This document shows, one piece after another, positions 49,447 to 59,917 of a stretch of 64,000 bases of DNA. A program made the translations under genes and the position numbers. Each line of letters opens with the position of its first letter. Position 1 is the stretch's first letter. This DNA is from Candidatus Uhrbacteria bacterium (lineage in GTDB: Bacteria > Patescibacteriota > Patescibacteriia > 2-12-FULL-60-25): positions 124,001 through 188,000 of the forward strand of contig JACRQE010000002.1 of NCBI GenBank assembly GCA_016222815.1, in the 5' to 3' direction. The notes beneath the pieces were generated by a model, which saw nothing but the letters and a program-made list of their open reading frames with translations, was not told the origin of the DNA and did no database searches.

Positions 49447-49821
49447 ATGGCTAAGCTGACCCAAGCAGGGAATGAGTTGTTGGTTGCGCTCAAGGCCCGA
49501 AAAGCTGAAAGCAAAGCGAAGAAGGCTTCCGAGATTGAAGCGGATGCGTCCAGGTGGGCTAAGGAACGTGTCGTGACGCTGAAGAAGGAGCTCGAAACGG
49601 CGGGCCTGGGTGACGCTCTGCGCGTCCACTCACTCGCGGACAAGCAACCCAGCAAGGAAGACTGGCTCAAAATCAGGGCTCTGGATGCGGCGCTTGGTAT
49701 CGACATCATGACCAAGGCGGAGATCAGGAACTTCGCCTACGCCGGCGAGCCGACCGACTGGATCGTCGAAATCATCGTCGAGGACCTCCTGGAGCTTCTC
49801 GAGTCCGCCAGCAAGTCTTGA
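49447..49821 (+). CDS. Helical, charged protein, function unknown
   Basis: A 124-residue protein. The first 60 residues form a long Lys/Glu/Ala helix, probably a coiled coil (LLVALKARKAESKAKKASEI). A compact acidic helical domain follows (PTDWIVEIIVEDLLELLESA). No family is recognised. AAAGGAGTACCTTTC before the ATG is a strong ribosome site. It has its own TTGACA promoter and terminator, so it is a single-gene unit. Confidence 0.72.
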   Translation: MAKLTQAGNELLVALKARKAESKAKKASEIEADASRWAKERVVTLKKELETAGLGDALRVHSLADKQPSKEDWLKIRALDAALGIDIMTKAEIRNFAYAGEPTDWIVEIIVEDLLELLESASKS

Positions 49822-49849
49822 CCGAACAAGCACCACTCTCCGACCTCTT

Positions 49850-49889
49850 TACCGCATTTCGTGGCATCGGCCACGGGGTGCGGTTTTCT
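49850..49889 (+). terminator. Intrinsic terminator
   Basis: ACCGCATTTCGTGG pairs with CCACGGGGTGCGGT, then TTTCT. Confidence 0.85.
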
Positions 49890-49939
49890 GTTACCGCAGA
49901 TTACATGATTCAACACAGAGGCTGACGCCGCCAAAGTGG

Positions 49940-49948
49940 TGTTATACT
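49940..49948 (+). promoter_or_regulatory. Extended -10 box
   Basis: TGTTATACT, 26 bases before the start codon at 49975. Confidence 0.5.
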
Positions 49949-49974
49949 TCCGGCATATCCTGACTAAAAAACAT

Positions 49975-50517
49975 ATGAGCAAAAATACTTCTTTAATATT
50001 GGGCGTCGGTTTGGCCGTGGTAATCGTGGCGGGCGTCGGAGGATATTTTTTAATGACAAAGAAGGCAGGACCGGAGACGCAATCATCTCAAGAAGCGTCC
50101 GCACCGGCGACAACCACTGAGGAAGCCAAAAAGGAACCGAGCAATGCGTTTTTGGGAGGCGCATTCAAAGGCGTGTCCAGCGCTGGAGCGTGCCAATTCG
50201 ATTTCGATGTCAACGCGACAATCACCACATTTAGCGGCCAGGCTTCGGGAGAGAGTGAAGGAGTCACGTGCAAAGTCACGTTCGACGGCAAGCTGGATAT
50301 GATCGGCAACATGACAGGAAAAGCAGTGGCGACCTACACGGTCATAGCCAAAGGCAAACAGTTAGATTGGCATCTGGAGGGACCGGTCGAAGGAAGGCTG
50401 AACAGGGACGGCGGAAGCCTGTCGATCAGTTTGGAAGGAATAGACAACACCTGCCCGGCGAATATCCCGTGCGACAATCCGAAGGATGAGATTACAGCGA
50501 CGCTGGAGAGAAAATGA
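49975..50517 (+). CDS. Membrane-anchored extracytoplasmic protein, function unknown
   Basis: A 180-residue protein. One N-terminal membrane helix (SLILGVGLAVVIVAGVGGYF) is followed by a Thr/Glu/Ala linker and a beta-rich domain with four Cys (GACQFDF, GVTCKVTF, NTCPANIPCDN) that could form disulfides outside the cell. Repeated hydrophobic beta strands (TFDGKLDMIGNMTGKAVATY) suggest a small barrel or sandwich. No family is recognised. It starts at 49975; an earlier in-frame ATG would lie upstream of the expected transcription start. It converges with the next gene. Confidence 0.75.
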   Translation: MSKNTSLILGVGLAVVIVAGVGGYFLMTKKAGPETQSSQEASAPATTTEEAKKEPSNAFLGGAFKGVSSAGACQFDFDVNATITTFSGQASGESEGVTCKVTFDGKLDMIGNMTGKAVATYTVIAKGKQLDWHLEGPVEGRLNRDGGSLSISLEGIDNTCPANIPCDNPKDEITATLERK

Positions 50518-50540
50518 GCAAAATCACTACCTTTTATCGA

Positions 50541-51140
50541 TCAAAACAACATCCGCAACGTATCATCGGATTCGCCTTCGCCGAGTAATCCAATTGCAAT
50601 AAAGCGCAGGCCTGAGAACAGAAACGCGAAAACGATCAACAGCCAAAACACTATCCCAGCAAGACGACCGACAATGTTTTTTCGTTTGGACAAATGACGC
50701 AGCGCCAACGCGATGCCGAGCCAAAGAGGCAGACTCAACAGGACGAAGAATTCGTGGATGAAGAATGCTTTAGACAAAACGCGCTTATCTTTCTGCAACC
50801 ATGATTCTGGCGTCGAAAATTTTTCGTCCTTTGAATCCAAGGTAAAGTAATAAGGCCGGCTGTATACTTCGAATTCGAACGAAGGGTTGTCCTTGAAATA
50901 GAGATATGAAAGCCCGGCACTCGGCGCAACGTACGGGATGGAGTGTGCCGAAAATATATTGTCGTCCAGCCTGTCATCGGTGAAAGATTGGTTCAAAGTC
51001 GAACACGGGGAACTGGCGCAGACACCGCCCTTAATCGCCGCCGAATCAGCAACGATAAACATCGCCAAACAGAAGACGGCGATGGATATCCAATCACGGC
51101 GCGTCAAGGTTTTCAGCATGTCCATATAGCCATGATACAT
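50541..51140 (-). CDS. Membrane protein with four probable helices, function unknown
   Basis: A 199-residue protein. There is an N-terminal helix (WISIAVFCLAMFIVADSAA). A long outside loop has a Cys pair (GGVCASSPCSTL). Two or three C-terminal helices follow (FFVLLSLPLWLGIALAL, LAGIVFWLLIVFAFLFSGL). No family is recognised. The start is uncertain: ATG codons at 51140, 51125 and 51119 are all in frame, and the last (MLKTLTRRDW) sits closest to the first helix. It is followed by no clear terminator. Confidence 0.65.
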   Translation of the reverse strand: MYHGYMDMLKTLTRRDWISIAVFCLAMFIVADSAAIKGGVCASSPCSTLNQSFTDDRLDDNIFSAHSIPYVAPSAGLSYLYFKDNPSFEFEVYSRPYYFTLDSKDEKFSTPESWLQKDKRVLSKAFFIHEFFVLLSLPLWLGIALALRHLSKRKNIVGRLAGIVFWLLIVFAFLFSGLRFIAIGLLGEGESDDTLRMLF

Positions 51141-51170
51141 CTAAGGCTCACGAAACGTTAACAAATCAGC

Positions 51171-51968
51171 TTAGGTACGCGGCAAGAAATGCCAAACGAG
51201 CTCGAACGTCAGTTTCTGCAGATCCGCGAGTTCCTTTGATTCGATGATGATGGCCATCTTCTCCTTCCATGAAGCGATGAGCATCTTGTTGTTGTAGATG
51301 TTGACTTCAGGCGAAAACGTCAATTCGGCGTTCGGAAGGAACCTGATCTCGCGCAGCTCTTCCTGGTCGTGCTTATATCGCTCTTGAGTCAATTCGTTGC
51401 GTGGGCAGATGGCGCGAATGAAAATCTTTTTGGCGGCGCGACGTTTGTAGTATTGTGGGAAAAAATTCGGCAAGCCCTCATGCATGGTCGCGACATTGGC
51501 GTAGGCCAGGATCGGACCACGCGAAGTCAGTGTGTCCTCGTATGCTTCCAAAATCCCCTTTTCACCTTCGAAGAACTGGACCTTGGGACGGTTAGGCGAA
51601 ATGTCCTGCAGGGAGATGAATTGCGGCAGGAGAGCTTCGAGCCGGAGCTTGTTGGCCTCGATGCTCGCGACCTTGTCGGCTTTTTCCTGCTCCAGATACG
51701 ACAGCAATCGGTGCGGATCCGTGGCGCTGAAGTAGGTTTGCGAACCTTTGCGATAGCTGGAGATGATTCCTTTGCGACCCAGGGATTCAAGAATGTCGTA
51801 GACCGATGTCCGGTTCAATTCGGTTTTTTTGGCTAAACCACCGGCTTTCCCAGTGCCGATTTTAAGCAATTCCAGGTAGACTTTTTGCTCTTTCGCAGAC
51901 AATCCGACGTCTTCCAAGGCGCTTTCCAATAGTTGTTGTGGATTTTGTTTCGACATTTTTTTATTCAT
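51171..51968 (-). CDS. TrmB-family transcriptional regulator
   Basis: A 265-residue regulator. The winged helix lies at residues 13-80 (VGLSAKEQKVYLELLKIGTG, NRTSVYDILESLGRKGIIS). A helical spacer and an effector domain follow (PKVQFFEGEKGILEAYED), ending NIYNNKMLIASWKEKMAIII. It is closest in layout to the other two TrmB-like proteins here. The ATG at 51968 follows a well-formed promoter by 33 bases; a TTG three codons upstream is less likely. It is divergent from the SD-led genes at 52.1 kb. Effector unknown. Confidence 0.88.
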   Translation of the reverse strand: MNKKMSKQNPQQLLESALEDVGLSAKEQKVYLELLKIGTGKAGGLAKKTELNRTSVYDILESLGRKGIISSYRKGSQTYFSATDPHRLLSYLEQEKADKVASIEANKLRLEALLPQFISLQDISPNRPKVQFFEGEKGILEAYEDTLTSRGPILAYANVATMHEGLPNFFPQYYKRRAAKKIFIRAICPRNELTQERYKHDQEELREIRFLPNAELTFSPEVNIYNNKMLIASWKEKMAIIIESKELADLQKLTFELVWHFLPRT

Positions 51969-52001
51969 TTTAAGCAAAAATATAGGCTAAATTGTGTCAT
52001 T

Positions 52002-52030
52002 ATCATAGCACTAAAAAACACTTTTGTCAA
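52002..52030 (-). promoter_or_regulatory. Sigma-70-like promoter of trmB-like gene
   Basis: TTGACA (52030-52025), 17 bases, TATGAT (52007-52002). Confidence 0.75.
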
Positions 52031-52112
52031 TTTGGGTTATGCTGGTTTCAGAAAGTAACGAACCTTCAAACCAAACCCATCCGGAGGTTAATCCGGCAAA
52101 GAGGAGACTCAA

Positions 52113-52550
52113 ATGACACAGTTCGTGACGTTCGAGAACCAGGCGACCGAAAATCCCCAGGAAGTGGTCAGCTATTCACGACACGTAATAAACGATTCAA
52201 CCGGGATGGGAACTGATGCGCTCCTGGAAGCCGTCAGTAAGCACATCCCATACGTCGAAGGTAAGGATACGACCACGGTCAAAAAGATCGTGTTCGTCAC
52301 CCGGTACGAGTGCCCATGCTGCCCCACCGACATCACCGCCCTGGTCGAAGTCCATTGCGAGGGTGTCTACACGCCGGAATCAGAGAACATCGCGGGCTTG
52401 TACGAGGTGAAGTTCTACCAGAACAGCAGCGATTCGCCTTGTACCCTGACCGTGAAGAAGCTCATCGGCCAACCGGTGTTCAGCGGCAAGGTCGCCCCGT
52501 TGCCCAAAAAGGACTACGTCGCTTTCAAGAACGGAACCTACCGTGGCTGA
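52113..52550 (+). CDS. Hypothetical protein with CPCCP motif
   Basis: A 145-residue protein with an acidic N-terminus, a helix near residues 37-50 (DALLEAVSKHIPYVE) and a CPCCPTD motif near residue 68 between beta strands. SPCTLTVKKL follows near residue 112, so four or more Cys could bind zinc. No family is recognised. CCGGCAAAGAGGAGACTCAA before the ATG contains a good ribosome site. A third copy of the twin-hairpin element follows its stop. Confidence 0.72.
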   Translation: MTQFVTFENQATENPQEVVSYSRHVINDSTGMGTDALLEAVSKHIPYVEGKDTTTVKKIVFVTRYECPCCPTDITALVEVHCEGVYTPESENIAGLYEVKFYQNSSDSPCTLTVKKLIGQPVFSGKVAPLPKKDYVAFKNGTYRG

Positions 52551-52574
52551 TCCAAGTCCCACCAGACCTATATC

Positions 52575-52636
52575 GGCTGCTTCACTCTCGAAGCGGCCTC
52601 CCATCCGAGATGATGACAGGGGTCGTCGGCTCAGAC
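52575..52636 (+). other. Intercistronic twin-hairpin element, copy 3
   Basis: First hairpin GGCTGCTTC/GAAGCGGCC (52575-52598). Second hairpin CTCCCATCCGA-GATGATGA-...-TCGTCGGCTCAGACGGG, then CGAA. It matches copies 1 and 2 some 38 kb away, with several substitutions, and again separates two small genes. Confidence 0.7.
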
Positions 52637-52666
52637 GGGACGAAAACTTACACAAGGAGAACAGCA

Positions 52667-52849
52667 ATGAGTAAGTACGAATTTCCATTCTATCCCGACG
52701 AGCGGGCGACATGCATGAGTGAGCACGGCGTGTACGCGTGCATGATCCCGCCTCCAAGGGAAGGGGAATCAGTAAAAGTTCGCGAGCTGCGAGAACAGCT
52801 CCGCAAATTCCAAGAGAAGATTCGGCGGGAAGAGCAATCCAAACGCTAG
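52667..52849 (+). CDS. 60-residue charged protein, function unknown
   Basis: A small protein (MSKYEFPFYPDERATCMSEH...) with a Pro/Cys-containing front and a strongly charged C-terminal helix (VRELREQLRKFQEKIRREEQ). No family is recognised. ACAAGGAGAACAGCA before the ATG at 52667 gives a strong ribosome site. It follows the twin-hairpin element and ends at a terminator, completing a two-gene unit with the gene at 52113. Confidence 0.7.
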   Translation: MSKYEFPFYPDERATCMSEHGVYACMIPPPREGESVKVRELREQLRKFQEKIRREEQSKR

Positions 52850-52869
52850 ATCCCGCCACCACTACCCCT

Positions 52870-52897
52870 CCCCATCGGGTTCATAGATGGGATTTTT
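52870..52897 (+). terminator. Intrinsic terminator
   Basis: TCCCCATC/GATGGGA stem followed by TTTTTC; it reaches into the 3' end of the converging doc gene. Confidence 0.75.
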
Positions 52898-53285
52898 CTT
52901 TAGCAATATTTCTCGAATTTTTCTTTAACCAGGCGACTATCTTCGGCATATCCATTTTCTTTTGAGCTACGGCCAGGATGAAGCGGTGCGTGGAATCCAG
53001 CGGGGCGGTCACGTCGTATCCGTTTAGCCCCAGGAAGACCATGCAGGCGATGAATGCCGTCCTTTTGTTGCCGTCGGTGAAAACGTGATAGGTCGCCAAA
53101 CCTTCCAGGATAACCGCAGCTTTCGAAAAGATATCGGGATAAAATTCCTGCCCCATCATCGCCATCTTGGGACGCTCGGTGAGGGAATACAACAAACCAA
53201 CATCGCGAATGCCGAGGATGCCGTCTTCTTTCTCTATGGTCTCGTCGTGGATGACGAGGATTTCTTCGGCCGAAAGATAGCGCAC
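52881..53285 (-). CDS. doc: Doc-type Fic-fold toxin
   Basis: A 134-residue Doc-family protein with the catalytic motif HVFTDGNKRTAF, matching Doc HxFx(D/N)(A/G)NKR, and the N-terminal LSAEEILVIHDETIEKEDGI. Doc toxins phosphorylate elongation factor Tu and stop translation. The start is GTG at 53285, one base after the antitoxin stop (TGATGTG), so the pair is translationally coupled. The antitoxin is AbrB/MazE-like rather than the classic Phd. Composition is AT-richer than most neighbours. Confidence 0.92.
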   Translation of the reverse strand: MRYLSAEEILVIHDETIEKEDGILGIRDVGLLYSLTERPKMAMMGQEFYPDIFSKAAVILEGLATYHVFTDGNKRTAFIACMVFLGLNGYDVTAPLDSTHRFILAVAQKKMDMPKIVAWLKKNSRNIAKEKSHL

Positions 53286-53286
53286 A

Positions 53287-53508
53287 TCAGGAGTGGGCTA
53301 ATTTCTTGAGTAACGGCGCATAACGCGAGCGGATCTTTTTGGTCCATTCCAAAACCTCTGAATCGATCGCGCTTTTCGCCGCCGTCGAAGCTTTCTTCGA
53401 GACCTCAATGTGAACCGTATCGCCGATCTTCATCTTCTGCTCATCCATGAGCGCCTTGGGAATCAAAACCGCCGCTGAAGTCCCGACTTTGATGAGTTTG
53501 CGTTGCAT
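53287..53508 (-). CDS. SpoVT/AbrB-type antitoxin
   Basis: A 73-residue protein starting MQRKLIKVGTSAAVLIPKAL, a swapped-hairpin AbrB/MazE-type DNA-binding domain (GDTVHIEVSK). A C-terminal helix (SEVLEWTKKIRSRYAPLLKK) probably covers the toxin. It directly precedes doc and would repress its own operon. I start at 53508, where the fold begins; upstream in-frame sequence is hydrophobic and unlike the family. No clear ribosome site is seen. Confidence 0.88.
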   Translation of the reverse strand: MQRKLIKVGTSAAVLIPKALMDEQKMKIGDTVHIEVSKKASTAAKSAIDSEVLEWTKKIRSRYAPLLKKLAHS

Positions 53509-53707
53509 AATAATGGCATTATAATGAAAGCCGAACACAAAAACAAGCCCGCCTTTTAGATAAACAAAAAACCCGATTTCTCGAGTTATTTTTGTTTTAT
53601 GACAGAGGATCAATTGTTTCAAGTAATGCGGCATTTTGAGCACAAGCGACACAATAATGGCTCAACCCAGAGCCGTGTTTTTTGGCTAAATTTAGCGCAT
53701 TAATCCC

Positions 53708-53736
53708 TTGACAAAATCACCAAAATGTGATAGAGT
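53708..53736 (+). promoter_or_regulatory. Sigma-70-like promoter of protease gene
   Basis: TTGACA, 17 bases, TAGAGT; the start codon is 59 bases downstream. The stretch 53509-53707 is AT-rich and holds no other gene. Confidence 0.75.
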
Positions 53737-53795
53737 TGTTAGTTGATATTAACTATTTCTGAAAGAATCATCTAACCAACAATTCGACTCAAATT

Positions 53796-55031
53796 ATGAA
53801 ACGCATATTCTCAATCATTGTTATTGTCTTGATCCTAATCGCAATCGTCAGTCCAAATACAGCTTCAGCAAAGACGAAGACTCAAGCCAAGAAGGCAATC
53901 ACAAAGACTCAACAACAGGTAAAGGTGAAAACTACTCCTGTCCCCAAGCAAGAAGAACTAACCATCAATTCTCAACCAGAGCCGGATCCGAATATTCGGA
54001 TTGTGAACGGTCAACGTATCGAGACTTTTGGAGATGGCTCTCAGTTGAATCTGGATACTAATCAGATAGTTATTAAAACCGTAGGGAATCCGAATCCTGT
54101 AACAATTAAAAGTGAGCAGACCTTACAAAAAGACATCGATGCAAAAACAGCAGCTCCGTATTATGACGCTGTTGGATTGGTATTCTGCCAAGTTTCTGGC
54201 GGATATTCATGGGGAAGTGGTTGGTTAACCAAAAACAAAGACACAAAACAAGATCTCGTATTCACGAATCTACACGTTATAGATGGAGGAAGTGACTGCA
54301 CCTTCCAGGTGAAATCAGAAACGCACACCGTGGTCTCTTCTGCATCAACTTTACCAACATCCGATATCTCGATATTTACGTCTACTAAAAGAACCATGGA
54401 AATGCCGAGCGCTGTTTACGCTGGTAACAATACTTGGTATAGCACCGATACACCGAAGGGTTTAGCGGTTTGGTTAGAACTCTCGAAACCTAAAAAACAA
54501 AATTACCAGGCAGAAATTGTCAGCGACAGCAAAACCGCACAATATGCTGTTTTCGAACTAAACACAGCAATACCTATCCAATGGAATCAATCGGATTTTG
54601 TCGCACTGACAATTGGAAAACAATTACGAGGGACCATGCCGACCAGTTTTCTGAACTTCAACCTTAGCAACACCCGCCATTGTTCACCACTTATGTCGGT
54701 AGGCACTAAGGTCGTTGTAATCGGATATCCTTCGTATTCAACAAATGATGTAGCCGATGGGGATGGCAACGCATTGGGAATTCAGGCGCAAAGACAAGTA
54801 ACCGAAGGAAGTATCACGGGTTACGACTTGACGATATTCAAAAATAGCGGCAAGCCTAGTCCGAACTATTTCGTATCGGCAAAAATTGATAGTGGAAATT
54901 CTGGTGGCTTAGCACTATCGAATGATGATCAGGGAATTTGTATTCTTGGTATCCCAACTTGGAGCAACCCGGGTAAATTCGAAAGACAGGGCGTCGTTCA
55001 AAATATTGCTAATATTGACTACAAACCCTAA
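53796..55031 (+). CDS. Secreted trypsin-like serine protease
   Basis: A 411-residue protein. The signal peptide (FSIIVIVLILIAIVSPNTA) precedes a basic linker, then a chymotrypsin-fold domain. The catalytic residues are visible: His in VFTNLHVID (near residue 155), Asp in PTSDISIF (near 190) and Ser in KIDSGNSGGLA (near 370). Cys residues near the His and in the C-terminal half may form disulfides. No PDZ domain is present, unlike DegP/HtrA. It probably acts outside the cell. GC content is clearly below that of the surface-protein region, in line with recent acquisition. Confidence 0.9.
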   Translation: MKRIFSIIVIVLILIAIVSPNTASAKTKTQAKKAITKTQQQVKVKTTPVPKQEELTINSQPEPDPNIRIVNGQRIETFGDGSQLNLDTNQIVIKTVGNPNPVTIKSEQTLQKDIDAKTAAPYYDAVGLVFCQVSGGYSWGSGWLTKNKDTKQDLVFTNLHVIDGGSDCTFQVKSETHTVVSSASTLPTSDISIFTSTKRTMEMPSAVYAGNNTWYSTDTPKGLAVWLELSKPKKQNYQAEIVSDSKTAQYAVFELNTAIPIQWNQSDFVALTIGKQLRGTMPTSFLNFNLSNTRHCSPLMSVGTKVVVIGYPSYSTNDVADGDGNALGIQAQRQVTEGSITGYDLTIFKNSGKPSPNYFVSAKIDSGNSGGLALSNDDQGICILGIPTWSNPGKFERQGVVQNIANIDYKP

Positions 55032-55044
55032 ACGACTACAAGGT

Positions 55045-55080
55045 AAACAATAAATCAGCATTTCTGCGGATTTATTGTTT
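55045..55080. terminator. Bidirectional terminator
   Basis: AAACAATAAATC/GATTTATTGTTT hairpin between converging genes. Confidence 0.85.
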
Positions 55081-55099
55081 GAATCGAGGCTAAACTTCC

Positions 55100-55579
55100 C
55101 TATTTCAGGCATCCCATTGAATCATCCAGAGACCCCATCCTCTGTAGGTCTACGGTTGTATTGGAAGGGTCATTCTTCGTGCCACTCGTTAAATCAACTA
55201 ATGTAAATGTATCCATTGTCAGTAAATCAATGGCGAGATATTGCACTTTTCTATTCGTTTCTGAATTTGAATTCATATTACGCTGAATAAAAGCGATGCA
55301 TGTGTTGTATTTTTTTGAATAACATCCATACCAAAAAAATTCCATCAACATGTTGTCCGGAGATTCAGCCTCAATTTCTTTTTTATATTTATCGATCAAT
55401 GGTTGACATTTTAGTTTAAAATCAAAATTTTTAGCTGTTATCGAATTAACACTTTCAGCTCCCGCTGTTGCGTTCAAATTTGGTGGGTTGGTTACAGCCT
55501 GTTGCACTTTGGAAGTAGTGGGTGAACAACCAGCTCCAAGTGTTGAAAAGATGACTAATGCAAAAATGATTCGTTTCAT
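55100..55579 (-). CDS. Lipoprotein, function unknown
   Basis: A 159-residue protein with a short signal peptide and a lipobox-like end (LVIFSTLGAGC, Cys at residue 18), so it is probably lipid-anchored outside. The rest contains four further Cys (LKCQPL, WYGCYS, NTCIAF, MGCLK) and predicted helices. No family is recognised. It is AT-rich like the protease gene it converges with. Confidence 0.72.
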   Translation of the reverse strand: MKRIIFALVIFSTLGAGCSPTTSKVQQAVTNPPNLNATAGAESVNSITAKNFDFKLKCQPLIDKYKKEIEAESPDNMLMEFFWYGCYSKKYNTCIAFIQRNMNSNSETNRKVQYLAIDLLTMDTFTLVDLTSGTKNDPSNTTVDLQRMGSLDDSMGCLK

Positions 55580-55624
55580 GGGAATAATATATAAAAATTT
55601 CTTGTTATTACCAATTATTCAAAC

Positions 55625-55652
55625 AAAAAACCTCGATTGCTCGAGGTTTTTT
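55625..55652 (-). terminator. Terminator of the rRNA transcript
   Basis: AAAAAACCTCGA/TCGAGGTTTTTT hairpin after 5S on the minus strand. Confidence 0.9.
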
Positions 55653-55659
55653 GTTTAGT

Positions 55660-55776
55660 CCGGCAGTGGGCTACTCTTCCAGGACCGGGTTGGGTCCAAG
55701 TACCATCGCTGCTGAGGGGCTTAACTTCCGTGTTCGGAAAGGGAACGGGTGTGACCCCCTCGCTTTAACCACCGGC
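55660..55776 (-). rRNA. rrf: 5S ribosomal RNA
   Basis: Minus strand. Typical internal sequence CCGAACACGGAAGTTAAG and GATGGTACTTGG. Ends are placed by the terminal CCGG pairing and are good to a few bases. Confidence 0.9.
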
Positions 55777-55834
55777 TAGGGCCATCGATTCTTCGATGAG
55801 CTTAGCCGAAGGGCGACTCCTGATCGGAAGTCGT

Positions 55835-55847
55835 ACGTGCAAGGCAA
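55835..55847 (-). other. 23S processing stem, 3' arm
   Basis: Minus-strand TTGCCTTGCACGT pairs perfectly (13 bases) with the arm at 59039-59051, on the other side of 23S. Such stems are RNase III substrates. Confidence 0.75.
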
Positions 55848-55905
55848 ATTTTTTATAGTAACGCAATTTTCATTGTATACACCTCACCATGCCGGACTTA
55901 ACCGG

Positions 55906-58952
<3,047 letters not shown>

Positions 58953-59377
58953 ACCCGGGTACGCGACCCTACTAGAGTCGTGCCGGATAGCGCTTTGGTG
59001 TATATCTACGAATAATTGCTTACACGCTTATTATTTTATTGCCTTGCACGTATGACATCCCATCACCCGTACCTGGTACCTAGTACTTGAGTACGTTTGC
59101 GGATCCATCGTGCTGTTTGGTTGTCGAGGTCCGGGCTGTCCACATGCCCGTGCCTTATGCTACCTTGGGGCGAGGCAGACAGTGATGAAAGGATGTTATC
59201 CGCTCATCACCAGCCGTCTCGTTGTCTTGTCTTGGGTCAAAAAATCGCCTGGGGCAGCCAAGCGACATCATCCTCAACGGAGGGTAAGTGCTTAGCCTGG
59301 GAACGATTGGTTCGTAATCATGCTTGAGTCACTTGTCTCCATTGCTCCCCCTTGGGAGGTGGTATCAAAGTGCGCCT
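58953..59377 (-). other. 23S leader, no gene
   Basis: The 420-base 5' leader of the 23S-5S transcript, where 16S and spacer tRNAs would sit in a classical operon. I find neither. It contains the RNase III arm below and, near 59249-59275, a GGCGATTTTTT stretch that could be an attenuator. Confidence 0.6.
59039..59051 (-). other. 23S processing stem, 5' arm
   Basis: Minus-strand ACGTGCAAGGCAA, perfect complement of the arm at 55835-55847. Confidence 0.75.
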
Positions 59378-59406
59378 ATAATAATGAATTCCGAGAATCC
59401 TGTCAA
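59378..59406 (-). promoter_or_regulatory. rRNA promoter
   Basis: TTGACA (59406-59401), 17 bases, TATTAT (59383-59378) on the minus strand, between 23S and rlmH. Confidence 0.8.
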
Positions 59407-59432
59407 GTAGCCTAAATAAGCCAAAAACAACC

Positions 59433-59909
59433 ATGTTATCCCTGACTATCCGAGCAATCGGCAAATTGCCTGAAGACTGGATGCGCCAAGGTGTGGATAT
59501 GTATGTGGACAGATTGAAACCGCTGGCTAAAATCGGGCTGATTGAGTTGCCAGAGGGACACAAGGGCGCCAGCAAGCCCGACGTCAACAAAACCAAGAAG
59601 ACGGAAGGAGAAAGTCTGCTTAAGGGTTTGCCGCCGGATGCTTTGGTCGTCGCATTGGATGAAACAGGCAGGAGCCTCTCGACCCAGGAATTCACGGCTA
59701 AGCTGGATGAATGGAGCCCTGACGGAAGCCGCGCACTCTTTTTCTTGATCGGCGGTTCGTGGGGTTTAGATAAAGATGTGTTGAAGCGGGCCGACGCCGT
59801 GATATCCTTGGGCAAAATGACCCTGCCTCACGGGCTAGCCAGACTGGTGCTGTTGGAACAGCTCTACCGCGCGAACATGATCAAGGCGGGAAGGACATAC
59901 CACAAATAA
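59433..59909 (+). CDS. rlmH: 23S rRNA (pseudouridine-1915-N3)-methyltransferase RlmH
   Basis: A 158-residue SPOUT methyltransferase of normal length. It starts MLSLTIRAIGKLPEDW. ALDETGRSLSTQEFT and FLIGGSWGLDKDVLKRAD form the SAM-binding knot. The C-terminal signature ISLGKMTLPHGLARLVLLEQ with LYRANMIKAGRTYHK is diagnostic. It methylates pseudouridine 1915 in helix 69 of 23S rRNA. The gene is divergent from the 23S gene itself, a neat but possibly accidental link between enzyme and substrate. Confidence 0.95.
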   Translation: MLSLTIRAIGKLPEDWMRQGVDMYVDRLKPLAKIGLIELPEGHKGASKPDVNKTKKTEGESLLKGLPPDALVVALDETGRSLSTQEFTAKLDEWSPDGSRALFFLIGGSWGLDKDVLKRADAVISLGKMTLPHGLARLVLLEQLYRANMIKAGRTYHK

Positions 59910-59917
59910 AACCCCAT

